A stretch of DNA of 64,000 bases, taken from contig NW_026251760.1 of NCBI RefSeq assembly GCF_025024155.1, forward strand, positions 62,001 through 126,000. The letters are read 5' to 3'. This document shows, piece by piece, positions 49,301-59,325 of the stretch (position 1 is its first letter; each line of letters starts with the position of its first letter). Source of the DNA: Gamsiella multidivaricata. Lineage: Eukaryota; Mortierellomycota; Mortierellomycetes; Mortierellales; Mortierellaceae. The notes below the pieces were generated by a model. The model saw only the letters and a program-made list of their open reading frames with translations, ran no database searches and was not told where the DNA came from. The position numbers and the translations under genes are program-made.

Positions 49301-50955
49301 TGACCAGACTAGGTCGACATACTCTCTTGACCTACAATGAGTACAAGACCTTGACGAAATCTGCAAGCAGTTTCACTCTCGGTGCCAAGTTGCTGATCCA
49401 GCGGTCTATCGCAGTAGCCACTCCCAGCTTTTACAACTCGTCTTCAACAAGCAATGGTCACGGAAAGGAATCGACTCAGACCAATGCTCATGACGCCGCG
49501 TCAGCTATTAGCCCCACCAAGACCTCTTTCAACTCATCCGCCAGTCCTACACCAACACCCGCCAGCGGTTCTGACGGCTCTGACTATTTCAGTGTCAAGA
49601 AGAAGCCCCGCACGATGTCCGGATTCGCATCTAAAGCCGTCGCTGCCATCAAGTCACCCTCGACCCCTTCAGGAACGACGCAGTCAAAGACGCCCCGACC
49701 TATTGTCACGCCCTACAACCCGAATGACTATAAGAACAAGTCGCTTTCGGTCTCAAGTTCCATCACTGGGGCTTCAGAAGAATCTCATACACCGCCAACG
49801 CCCGCAGGCACTCCTTTATATACCCCAATGGTAGTCGATATATCCCGCTCTGATTTCCCTTCTCCCTTCCCTATGCCTCCTAGTCATGCTTCTTCGCCTT
49901 CAGAGCCGATCCCGTCTTCTCCCCAAACGCCAATGAGCGCCGTCTCTTCCACGATGCTTTCAACTTCGTCTCCTGTGTCAACGCCGTCCGTTTCGTCTTC
50001 ATCTTCCAACCCCTATGGCTCGATTAAGCGGCAGGGCAACCAAGCAGGCCTCAAATTCCAGCATCTTTTCGTCACAGTTCACCAGCGTCTTCAAAAGCTG
50101 GAGTTGGATAACGGTGCCTCATTTTATGGATCTTCTCTTGTGCAGTGGACGGTCATCGAGGATTCTGCTGAACTGCGATGGTGGCGCGACAAGATCGGTA
50201 TCCAGATGATTGGCCGTCTGGAGGGTGATGAATTGTCCCCTGCCACTGCTGCCAAGGTAGCAACGTCTAAATCGTCGAACCAGTCCGCCTTTTCGTCGGC
50301 GATCAGTGTGAGGTCGTCGTATGTGTCGGCTGATAGCTGTATCTCGGATGCCACGTCGTCGTCGTCCTCTTCACGCGGCTCAAAGCCCTATAGGAGCCAC
50401 GTCTCCGTCGAGAGATTGGGGTACCGGTTCTTGAGAGTTTCTGGCCATATGGGTACACTGAAGGTGACAGTTTCGGAGCAGGTCGAGGCCAGAGCTGTAG
50501 GGTTGGCTGTGCGTGCCGAGATGCTGCGACAGAAGTGGATGGCCCAGGAGCAGCAGGGCTATTCTGCCGCCTCAACCGAGGAGGATCCCTTGGAGCAGCC
50601 CTGGGTTGAACTGACGGATTTGCCAGCAGCCTTGAGTGATGATGACGAAGTGGATGCGGACAATATGGGTGTTGATAGCGACGTGGAGCTGGTTGATCCC
50701 TTGGACAGAACTGTATCAAAGAAACCATCGGCGACCTTCTTTGACGAGTACGAGTATGACGAGTGGACGGGTCGGACGCGACTAAAGAAGGAGTCGAGCA
50801 CTGACCGGTTCTCTCGACGCAAGAGGCACGACCGTGCCGCTAAGAAACAAGAACAGTCAGCATCGTTGATAGAGAGAATGACTATGATCGTGGGCCAGGC
50901 CAAGGCGTTCAAGGGCGACTGGTACATGAAGAACGTTTACAAGTTTCATTCTTAA
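46399..50955 (+). CDS. large unrecognised protein, single exon
   Basis: A 1518-residue uninterrupted frame starting at ACC-ATG-GCC. Most of it is Ser/Pro/Thr-rich and probably disordered. Folded-looking islands are separated by linkers: about 575-635 (APWLWHQDGIHHQRLESHQ and then EQVFELYHLDLEQD, FFLFKLVKRFKKQ), about 860-900 (AVSQLHIYSRNGLKFKFDVM), about 970-1010 (RVFVTRLGRHTLLTYNEYK), about 1215-1265 (LKFQHLFVTVHQRLQKLELD, VQWTVIEDSAELRWWRDKIG) and about 1335-1395 (VSVERLGYRFLRVSGHMGTL). The C-terminus is basic. No signal peptide or membrane span is visible. The islands read like a split beta-rich module, but I cannot name a family. The single-exon structure contrasts with its intron-rich neighbours. 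Confidence 0.88.
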   Translation: MAKRDSDKNTQQYRRASEDIVAETYTAYTDSSSSIPVSDDASQFSKETTSDRKKKGWTKSLRKATSSILYMAMPPTSADNVPMVVAQTPMSPDRLIPALHSPILQSPSLMTVSPMSTLTPTSPSTVTSALYVPVSSTAASSTASVASSSVASTSSHKLRTSMEPMIGYPGSGNSAHSSTAHHKQRSSSTASSTSSSAPQKKSLKGKERAEPILADLPNESSQARAKSVDSPVAARFIPPASPPSSKPSQTHIKHTNSASLAAASIPGSLGSAGAYNEIQKTLPSPPLSPMYVTSESRNGNHAVDQKKSIATLKAIDQVLFATSGQSAQQAEEEQIIVIQRDIKPDHLPMLPPNISRLSFALDAGPERVDASTAPSHPDLLDSKVDHKTKDVKERHKAQTTKTREDIILESFEDADVENEQQEPEAEQQQIQESGAALSLPGAFPGAFSDVAVAEKLQPKQATAPAPLPSVSRPAKSIARKLQSDQRVASVPAPPAPLPIQSPPAADVTHVVETTVIRAPKVEIARQTAPSERNQQKPKGLIVDAPRSPVTPLRSLSISRRSLKDADGPKPIKNAPWLWHQDGIHHQRLESHQILTKEQVFELYHLDLEQDGPNGFFLFKLVKRFKKQDSSLMAISSALLDAELTASPASSPTTPTAILESLEAVSVSQKLKRQLLLQKRKKQRKSSNDNEEDENLEALLTMTNNNTSLQNLNSSLQEVIDAVDSLKDMKDGEEWSSLLSQSRQVTHIPSQPKKPSYPDSEGEYTSRDKDAMDIDLLEKRRGVYATGRLDGTNLLPKKKYKASQRRSSVSAASRMASIGSPTTPGSNGVDYGAQDGAGNERRGSDATDGPSTQQFKKQAVSQLHIYSRNGLKFKFDVMEDNELHFVEASKKYTFMDPLAAHRQPDLNGNSDGISPLRSPTLPLPSISRRTSSGTASTINDSSRPRRSGSTRSKSTLSSTGSASGRRVFVTRLGRHTLLTYNEYKTLTKSASSFTLGAKLLIQRSIAVATPSFYNSSSTSNGHGKESTQTNAHDAASAISPTKTSFNSSASPTPTPASGSDGSDYFSVKKKPRTMSGFASKAVAAIKSPSTPSGTTQSKTPRPIVTPYNPNDYKNKSLSVSSSITGASEESHTPPTPAGTPLYTPMVVDISRSDFPSPFPMPPSHASSPSEPIPSSPQTPMSAVSSTMLSTSSPVSTPSVSSSSSNPYGSIKRQGNQAGLKFQHLFVTVHQRLQKLELDNGASFYGSSLVQWTVIEDSAELRWWRDKIGIQMIGRLEGDELSPATAAKVATSKSSNQSAFSSAISVRSSYVSADSCISDATSSSSSSRGSKPYRSHVSVERLGYRFLRVSGHMGTLKVTVSEQVEARAVGLAVRAEMLRQKWMAQEQQGYSAASTEEDPLEQPWVELTDLPAALSDDDEVDADNMGVDSDVELVDPLDRTVSKKPSATFFDEYEYDEWTGRTRLKKESSTDRFSRRKRHDRAAKKQEQSASLIERMTMIVGQAKAFKGDWYMKNVYKFHS

Positions 50956-51101
50956 AGTAGTAGTAGTCGTAGTCGAGTCCTATTAAAAATTATTTCAGTG
51001 ACGTCAGATAGGCGATCGATCGATCGCCTTTACGCTCGCCATTGCACCCACCCCTCGACTCTTAGCATCCACCACCACACAGTACAACATACATCCTTCC
51101 A

Positions 51102-52450
51102 ATGGCTACTCTACCGCCCATCGGCTCCGACTACTGCCCTCCCTTTGCGCCATTCTTCGGCCTCATGGGTGTGGCCAGCGCTGTACGTTTTGATTTCTAG
51201 GACACATCCTCCTTCCCCTCCTCTCTCTTTCAAACCTTTTGAGCGCTTCAGCTACTGATGTTTGCGATGTCCAAAACTGGACTAACAAGGACTATTATCC
51301 TTCCATGTCTCCCTCTTAACCTCCTGTCGCTTCAATAGATGGTGTTCAGCAGTATGTATCGCCTTGGACTCTTTTTTCTCTGCGATTGAAGAACGAAACA
51401 TGGCGACACTGGGAAAGCATTGAAGAGATGCACTATCCAGTCATGATTAACCCCTGAGTCGACTCTCAGCTGGGCTGACCCATGATTATGTGTACCATTT
51501 TTATTGCGAATATTAGGCATGGGAGCAGGATATGGCACATTCAAGTCTGGCATCGGTATTTCGGGCATGGGAACCTTCCGTCCAGAGCTGATGATGAAGG
51601 TATTTGCGTCGTTCACTTGCCTCCTTGGCGAACACAACGGCTGGCCGCACGTATACTCGGACCAACCATCTCTGTTTCATCGCGGCATGAGAACCGATTG
51701 TATTCACGCACAGGCAATACTTCTTCAACAACGCTTTAGGCGCTTATCCCAGTTGTCATGGCTGGTATTATCTCGGTCTACGGACTAGTCATCTCGGTCT
51801 TAATTGCAGGATCATGTACGTTCACGCAGAATTCATGCTGTCCTACGGATATGGAAGAGATATTGACGCGTCCATCAATTTGGACGAGGATTGTGATTTG
51901 ATGGCGAACTCACCTATATCCATTGTTGCTCCATTTGCTGATCCTTTTGTTCTTCGCTTACAGTGACACCCACGGGCTATTCTTTATTCGCGTAAGTGGA
52001 CCGGCTTTATATCCCACTTGTATGACGGCGCTGGGTGAGCTCAGGAACAAAGATCGCTCAAAGTACTTATCATGACTTTTCATTGATATTGTATTGTCAT
52101 TCTTATACAGTGGATTTGTCCATCTCGGCGCAGGTCTCTGTGTCGGATTAACAGGATTGGCAGCAGGATATGCCATTGGCATCGTAGGCGATGTGGTAAG
52201 TGCGCGTGCGACTTGCGTGTCTTTAACGCGTTTGTATTCTTCTCTTTGGGGCCCAATTCACGAATAAGACCTCTGCTATATCTTGCTCACATAAAAGCTC
52301 TTTCTTTGTCATTAGTGTGTGCGAGGCTATGCATACCAGCCAAGGCTCTTTGTCGCGATGGTGTTGGTGCTGATTTTCGCAGAAGTCTTGGGACTGTATG
52401 GGTTGATTGTAGGACTTATCCTGAATACAAAAGCGACAGGATCGTGTTAG
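51102..52450 (+). CDS. VMA3: V-type H+-ATPase proteolipid subunit c
   Basis: Seven exons: 51102-51182, 51339-51351, 51517-51599, 51740-51815, 51964-51991, 52111-52195, 52316-52450, encoding 166 residues, the usual 16-kDa size. The protein forms the rotor ring of the Vo sector that carries protons across vacuolar and endosomal membranes. Signatures are [51 protein letters not shown] and [20 protein letters not shown], with the proton-carrying Glu at about residue 145. Four spans are present. Two exons are tiny (13 bp and 28 bp); without them the frame is broken, so naive gene prediction could miss the gene. Length and motifs fit subunit c rather than c''. Confidence 0.96.
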
Positions 52451-53505
52451 CTTCTTTATTTGAGCAAGGCGGATACATATAGTCTATTGTTTTCTTCATT
52501 GGTGTACACGTCAATTGAAGGAAATAAACAAATGCAGACGCATGGTTATTGAGTATGGTCTGAATTGAGCAATGAAGACAAGTGAGACAAAAGCGAGCAG
52601 CAAAAATGAATGCCAGGTACTAGCAAGATGACCCACGTTCTTTCCACGAACTTGGAGATTCTTAAGACACTGGATGGAGCATTTGCTTGGAACGTGTTTA
52701 TCAGGTTGTGCAAGCCAATATAGATACAAGGGGCCCCCAAACCAGATTGTGAGAGGGAGAACAGCAGTATGCGATTATGTGTGTTAAATGGTGTCCGGAG
52801 AGCCCAGGACTGGAGGCAGGAAAGAAGATGGTCGGATGAAGAGCGTGGGTTGCCAAAAATAATAGGAAGAGAGTCAACATAAGCAAGGCCAGCAAACAAA
52901 GTTTACATGCATGCGTGGATGTACAAACATAATATCTACAAAGAAAAGAGACAGAGAGTACCAGTACCAGTCCGTGGCACGTTCATGTCCCTTGCTCGTC
53001 TGCTCTGTGTGCGCGTGAAGATAGAGACGCCGATTGTGCTTCCTCCCCCTCTCCGCCCCTCCCCGCCTCTTGCAATTGAAAGAGCGTTGGAAAAGTTTGC
53101 TTCTGTGTTCTTTGGAACACTATCCCCGCCCTTCCTTCCTTCCACCATCCTCTTCATCATCCCTCTCCATCCTCATCCGCCATCTCCTCCACCCTCCATC
53201 ACCCTTTTCTTCAACCCTCCTCCGTCCGCTGCCCCCACTCGCCTCTACGCGCCACCATCTATCATACTACCTTTACTCTGCTAACTCGCTAACGACCCAT
53301 TCCCCCCTGTCTCCTCTTTCCCTTCCCCTCAAACCTCCTCTCTCCCCTTTTGCCTCCGTACCTGTTTCACCGCTTCATAATACAGTTGGTGGCAAACCAG
53401 CCATTCACATATCCATTCCACACTTCCACATTCAAACACATCCCAGTCTATCACACTATCGTATCCCTTGCTCTTTTCTGTCCTTCGTGGTGCAAGTGAC
53501 CCAAT
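52451..53505. other. intergenic region with CT-rich leader
   Basis: About 1.05 kb. AATAAA near 52526 is a likely poly(A) signal of the V-ATPase gene. The segment 53040-53480 is strongly pyrimidine-rich and probably the promoter and leader of the next gene. No gene seen. Confidence 0.55.
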
Positions 53506-55569
53506 ATGTCCTCGTACTCGCAATACTCCTCCCACCACAAAAAGACTCCCGACACCGGACGACGGCAGCTTCAGTTTGACGACCACCTATCCTATAGCAA
53601 CGGCAACAGCCGAGATAATTCGTGTTCTGCTTCGCCGACCAGCCCTAGCCACCCCTCATCCTCTTCCGCCCACTCCAGTTTGTCCCAAATCCATACCCTC
53701 GACTACAATTCCAACCGGACAACGGCCACAGACGCAACCCTTGCCCCGCCCTCAGCAGAAAGCCCTACCAGCACCCTCAACAGTTCCCATTCCCCCAAGA
53801 GGGGCGCCTCTCCCACGATGGCCTTCTCAAACACATCCCTTCCATCCCTGACAAGGTGGAAGCGCTTCCGATTGAAGGTGATGCGCATGGCGACTGTCGA
53901 GCGATTGCAGTTGCTCTGGGGCCTCTTGGCCCTCTTTGGAACAATGTCCTGGCTGGCTCTCCTGCCAGCCCATGTATTCAGGTACGCCCGCTATTTTTTT
54001 TCCTTCCCTTTCTTTTGACCATTGCTCAAGGATTGGAGCGAGGAATGCGAATGCACTAGCCCATTTGAGGCGATGTGCCGTTCCAACTATCTCGCACTAG
54101 TACCGGAGCTTTTAATGAAAAGCCAGCGAAAAACGCTAGTTCATTAATTTCCTGTACTTCTTGTCAACAACGATGTGTCCTGCTCGACGTCTCATGGTCT
54201 TCTTTATCTTTTTGCACCCAAATAGGACAAAGTTCGACGCTACCCACTTCAAGGTCTCCGTCTATGCATTCTGTAAGTGAAAAACGCAGTGCTCTCCATC
54301 AACATTGTTATTTTGAGTTGATATCGCTGTGGAACTAAAGGAGGATAATCGAATTGCGGCTCTCGTGTTTATATTGGGGCGCACCAATGCCTCTGCCTTT
54401 TCAACAGAAAAAACAACACATCCTTGAGATGGATATGAGTAGCTAATCGATCGTCTACCCGCGCTCTCTCTTTGTCTTCTTTCATTTCATTGTCTCGTGA
54501 TGGGTGCGCACACAACCTGTCAGTCTTGGTTGCCACTGTCTGCACTTCTCTATCGGCCATCTGGCAATCGTTATGCCCGTTTCTGGTTCGCCAGAGTCAA
54601 CGGGCGTTCCTGCCACGCGTTATCAACCACCCTGCCACCCAGACTGCGACCATCTGCATCTCCGTCATTCTGACGATCCTCAACTTCTTCAGCTGGATTG
54701 TCCTCGCATCCGACACGGACGCTGGCGCCAAGACAAACTGTCAAACGGGCCCACTCTCAAATCAGCCTGGCTATGTGGCTCAGTGCCGAGGCGTTAATGT
54801 TGCGATTGTGCTCGACGTTATCGTGTTCATCCTCTGGATCCCTATCTCCCTGGTTATTGTCTGCGGCACAGTCGAGCGTGGATTGTGGTGGTGGGGTGAG
54901 GACGATGGCTGGGCGCAAGGAGAGGCTATTGTCGGAGGCTCGAACATGATGTCCGAAGAGGAGTTTGATTTAAAGATTGGACTCGGCGGAAGCAAGCATA
55001 TCAAGCGTCGTCAGACTGTTCATCCCGATAATCTGACGCAGCAGGAACAGCGTCTACAGGATATGGTGATGATCCAGCAGCCCAAGCCAGCGTTTGTCAC
55101 GCCAATTGCTTCACAGTTCCGCTCTTCAACATTTGGTCTGGAAGGTGGGGCTGATGGAAATGACGACGACGACCTCAACTTCACACCCTCGAGTTACAGG
55201 AGGCATCATCAGCAACGCCGGCAGCCAAGGCAATTGACTCGTCAGGCATCGAACACGTCGCTGTCGAGCCGACTCTCATCATTCTTTGGAGCGGGATGGA
55301 ATAATGGCACGATGCCACTACCAGAAGCACAGCCTCCGATGCCCGACTTGCCACCACAGTATCGTATGGAGAACGCGGCGCTGTCACGGAACAACGATAT
55401 CAAGAAGGGTCCATCCCAACCACAGCAGCAACAACAGAAGCAGCAGTCGATGCGCAAGAAGGAGGAGCCGAAACAGGAGGCTGAGCCAGAATCAGAGCCA
55501 GCTGGACTGTTGCATGGCGATGAGTACACCTCTCAATGGCATTCGCGTCGTTATGATGACTGGTCTTGA
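53506..55569 (+). CDS. four-span membrane protein with disordered tails
   Basis: Three exons: 53506-53981, 54226-54272, 54524-55569, giving 522 residues. The N-terminus is Ser/Pro-rich (about 1-120) and ends with a basic stretch (RWKRFRLKVMR). Span 1 is at about 130-152 (LLWGLLALFGTMSWLALLPA), span 2 at about 172-190 (VYAFFLVATVCTSLSAIW, assembled across two junctions), span 3 at about 215-235 (ATICISVILTILNFFSWIVL) and span 4 at about 265-288 (IVLDVIVFILWIPISLVIV). A WWWGEDD motif follows. The tail of about 230 residues is Gln/Ser-rich with a charged end. The topology resembles MARVEL-type tetraspans, but no family motif is clear. It is not obviously related in sequence to the tetraspan protein at 1609-2563. 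Confidence 0.82.
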
Positions 55570-56247
55570 AAGGATAGATTGAAGGTTCGATGGAGAGGAG
55601 TTTCCTATATATTTACAGGGCAGACTCAATCGTCTCCACTTCATAATATACTATATGTTTAATCTCGAAAACGAAGCAAGCGAACAAAGGAGCATGCTTT
55701 AATGCCATGCGGTTACCATGACCACTCATATCATTCATCCCAATCGATGGCCCTCAGTCCTAGCAAAAACATTACAAAGTTTATATTCCAGACTGGTGCA
55801 CTCTTTCTCCAGAAGCAGAGAACGATAATGGGCATTTATCCTCTGGCGAATGGTGCGTTGGCGTCGGCGTCCTCAGTTGGATGGGAATGAAAGCAAGTAG
55901 AATGCTCAAAATGGAAAATGTATGGCGCCTGCCAAGCGCGCGCACACGTTCGCATTTGGTCTGCCCAATTGTAAACGCAGCAGATTCTATTTTTGCGCAT
56001 TGCCCGCAAGGGTTGATGCCTTCGTATTTCAATTCTCGGCCACAGCCCGCACTTTTATCCGTCTCGATAGGGGGCAGCGTCAAGCGTATTTTAATCCTTC
56101 ATTCGTTTCTTTCTTTACCTTCCTCCCCCCCTCCCCCCCAATCATCCTTCACTCCTATATTGACCCTCTTCGATCACTCGCTCTTTCGAATCCCTCAGAC
56201 ACTCAGCAACTGCAATCAACAGACAAGAAGGATAAAAAGGAACGAAG
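55570..56247. other. intergenic region
   Basis: About 0.7 kb between two plus-strand genes, with a CT-rich leader (56095-56200) directly before the WW-domain gene. No gene seen. Confidence 0.55.
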
Positions 56248-57204
56248 ATGTCGACTCCTCTTCCTCCTGGATGGTAAAAAATAAAAAAATAGATTTGTCC
56301 ACCTGGACTCCATTGACCATTTCGAGCAATTTCCCTCCCCCCACTCATCACTCACTCACTCATGTTTTTGCCCTCCTTGGCTCTCGTAGGGTCTCGCAAT
56401 ACGACCCTCAGCACCAGCGATACTTCTTTGTCCGTAAGTCTCTCGTGTAGCCTTCCCTTCGCACATCTCCGCATACTTCATCTTCTCCATCTACGCTGAC
56501 ACGCCGCTATCGAATGTTCGCTGTGGATAGAAACCGTAACTGGACGAAGCCAGTGGGAAGACCCGCGTATGGTTTCACCGTACCAGGCACCGCTACCCCC
56601 ACCCCCATCTGCTGGGTACGCAGCCCCGCCACAACCGCCGCTCGGAGCATACGGTGCCCCTTCGCCCTACGGTTCTCCTTCGCCCTACGCCCCATCGCCA
56701 TCACCCTACGGCCCACCATCACCCTACGGCGCACCGTCGCCCTACGGCGCACCATCACCCTACGGCGCACCATCGCCTTACGGCGGACCATCTTCGTATG
56801 TAGCAACAGCACCGCCCCCTGTCTCTACAACAGAAAAATCCCATCCTCATATTCCGGGAGGGATGTTGGGCGTCGGAGTTGGGGCAATGGCGGGGGCGGC
56901 GTTGGTAGGAGGGGTGGCATTGGCAGCGCATGAGCATCATAAGCATCATGAATATTATCGACCAGCGGAGGTCGTAGTAGTGGAGGAGGAACCGGCGACG
57001 GAGTATGAGGTGGTCGAGTACCACCACCACCATCATAACCATAAGCTTTTTGTAAGTCTGGAGATGGGATGTTTTGTGTCCGTCTGTATGTGTATGTGTG
57101 TATGTGTGTATGTGTGTATGTGAGTGTGTTGTTGTTGTCGTGTGAAGGTGATGGATGGGATTGAGTTGCTAAACATGTTCATGATTCCATAGGATTTTTA
57201 CTAA
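56248..57204 (+). CDS. WW-domain protein with SPYGAP repeats and glycine-zipper segment
   Basis: Four exons: 56248-56273, 56390-56433, 56531-57051, 57193-57204, encoding 200 residues. Joining the first three builds a WW domain at the N-terminus: PLPPGWVSQYDPQHQRYFFV then TVTGRSQWEDP, with both signature Trp residues, the aromatic pair and the final Pro. WW domains bind Pro-rich ligands. Next come Pro/Tyr-rich repeats of SPYGAP type (about 55-97), themselves possible WW or cytosolic ligands. A Gly/Ala segment (MLGVGVGAMAGAALVGGVAL, about 115-135) resembles a glycine zipper that could associate with membranes. A His/Glu-rich tail follows. The last coding exon is 12 bp (Asp-Phe-Tyr-stop). Function is unknown, though such small WW proteins recur in fungi. 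Confidence 0.85.
56645..56795 (+). repeat. imperfect 18-bp coding tandem repeats (SPYGAP)
   Basis: Successive CCxTACGGxGCACC units encode PSPYGAP variants about seven times; the last three units are nearly identical in DNA. Confidence 0.85.
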
Positions 57205-57830
57205 GCGACGGTGGACCGAGAGAGGGTGCAGGGAGCTAGGGAGCGACATGATTCGTAAATAAACTAGGCACAGACAGTTGTGTTCCGTGGTATTCGTTGA
57301 CTATACAAATGGCGAAGTGTGCCATGGCCATTCGTCGTTTTATGCTTCTCTACGCCTCGTACACAACTGGATATAACATGACAGCGACTCGCTTTTTTTA
57401 TGAGTTGATACTGCTGAAGGCGAAGTACGTCTCGAGACCGACCATGTAGGATGAATGGCTGGCAGGCCTGCTCTATTTGACTGTGACTACGTCAAGAAGG
57501 CACCTGGCTGCCTTGTCACCTAAACGGGGTCCTTATTGCGGTCCTTGTTGACCGCATTGACTGTAATGCGTCCGTGCGAACATGCCAATACCTTTTGATC
57601 CGCCCTCTTGCGATTGGTCAGCACAGGTTGGGCCAGAGAGCGCGTTGCCCCAATGTCCGCCCGCGACCTGGCACTGGCTTCAAAAGGCAACGGGGCAAGT
57701 CCCATTTTTGGGAAAACCCTGTTTTGAGTATGGTTCTGTTCTCTGCTATCCTTCCACACCCTCATTCCATCTCCATCTCCATCTCCTCTCTTCACTCCCC
57801 ATTGACCACTCCATACACCCACATCAAACC
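57205..57830. other. intergenic region
   Basis: About 0.6 kb between two plus-strand genes. A small CCATCT repeat with CT-rich DNA precedes the next start (57755-57800). A (TGTA)n run at about 57083-57121 lies in the last intron of the WW gene. No gene seen. Confidence 0.5.
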
Positions 57831-59173
57831 ATGGACAGCCAGGACAGCACAGGCAGCAATCAGTGCCACAGCCACAACAGCTCATCCTCTGCCTCCGCTT
57901 CGTCCTCCTTCCAATCCCTTGCCCGGAAGAAAGCCTTGACACCCGCCGGGCGATTTCTACGTCACACATGTTCGCAGATCCCGGTCTCAATGAGCGCAGT
58001 CGACTGGCTGCAGCAGCTCCTTCATACAGCTTCAGTGAACGCTTCGGATTGTTTAGCCGCAAGCGAACCCATGCTTCTTGAGCTACCTGTACCGATGGAC
58101 CTCTCTGTCTCACAAGGTATAGTGCTGGACGGCCGTTCTTTTTTTTTTTCCCTCTCTTTCTGAGCAAAATGACTGGGGTCGTCATATGACCTCTCACCCG
58201 CTACGGGCACTCATTCCCCATATTGATTCGAAACAAGTGAAATTCAATAAGCTGAGAACCTAACTTAGAACCTTTTATTCAACTGCACTCACTACCAGAC
58301 ATCAACGGACGCTTGCCAGGACTTCGGTATTACAACCAGGAAAACGAGAGTAAGATTCGCACAGCGCAGACGATCCAGTCGCCAAACAGATCGTATTCAC
58401 GTTCACAAGGACACCCAACACCATCAAAATCCAACCCATGTGAAGCCATGGATAGCAATGCGAGCATAGATACCACCGACCCAGATAGCCAAACGAGTTC
58501 CCGAACAGACCAGAGCTCGTCTCGTCATAGTCTACCAAGACCATTCCCCAGGTCTACTGTTAATCTACCCTCGATAACGGCCTCTGCCAGGAACAACGGA
58601 GATCATGAAGGGGGGCCATCGTCATCGCCATCCTCGTCCTCATCATCTTCTAGCCCTTCTTCCAGGAGATCAGATTCATCACCCAAGGCCAGCTCTTCAG
58701 CCTATGTAGGCGCAGGAACTTCGACAGCCGCCATCCTCTACACCACTAGCCAGGAGTTTGGAGTGATCTGGAACCAAACAACGGCGTTCTTGCATCGAAC
58801 CTTCTCGCCCACGTATCGCGTCAGTGGTCTCTATCTCGATTCGTGGACCAATGGAACGCAGAGACGAGGGCTTGAGCGACTCAAGTCGAATGTCATGCGG
58901 GGGGATGCGTTTGTGCTGGTGCGCAACATGACACTGCAGCTCAAGGATCTGCTCAAGAGGAGCATTGCAGAGACAGCAAATATTGAGCGACACTCGAGAG
59001 CCATTGAGGAGAAGAAGGGACAAAGTCGTGGACAAGGACAAGCAGCTGGCAGCAATGGGAAGGGTGGTCGCCCTTCGTCCAATACTTCTGATGGCGATCA
59101 CGACGGCGACAATTCGAGAGGAAAGAGTGGCAACAGCAGTGGTGCCGGAGACGAAACAACACGGAACCAGTAG
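57831..59173 (+). CDS. unrecognised soluble protein, two exons
   Basis: Two exons, 57831-58116 and 58299-59173, joined in phase 1 (SVSQ|DINGR), encode 386 residues. The N-terminal exon is Ser/His-rich and then contains an amphipathic stretch (SMSAVDWLQQLLHTASVNAS). The second exon has a Ser-rich region and a folded-looking C-terminal part: AAILYTTSQEFGVIWNQTTA, FLHRTFSPTYRVSGLYLDSW, LERLKSNVMRGDAFVLVRNM and a helical LKDLLKRSIAETANIERHSR, ending in a Gly/Asn-rich tail. No membrane span or signal is evident. I do not recognise the family. The ATG at 57831 follows a CT-rich leader and was chosen for that reason. Confidence 0.75.
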
Positions 59174-59325
59174 TCGTGGCAGGCACTATGTCATATAGAA
59201 CTGCATTTCGCAGCAATAAAGATGTATAGACCCACCAACGATAGGTAGATTGTACAGCGCCTAGTGGAATTTTTTCTCTTATGGAGGAAGTGGTTTCTAG
59301 TATTCAGTTTGATTCAAAAATATAT

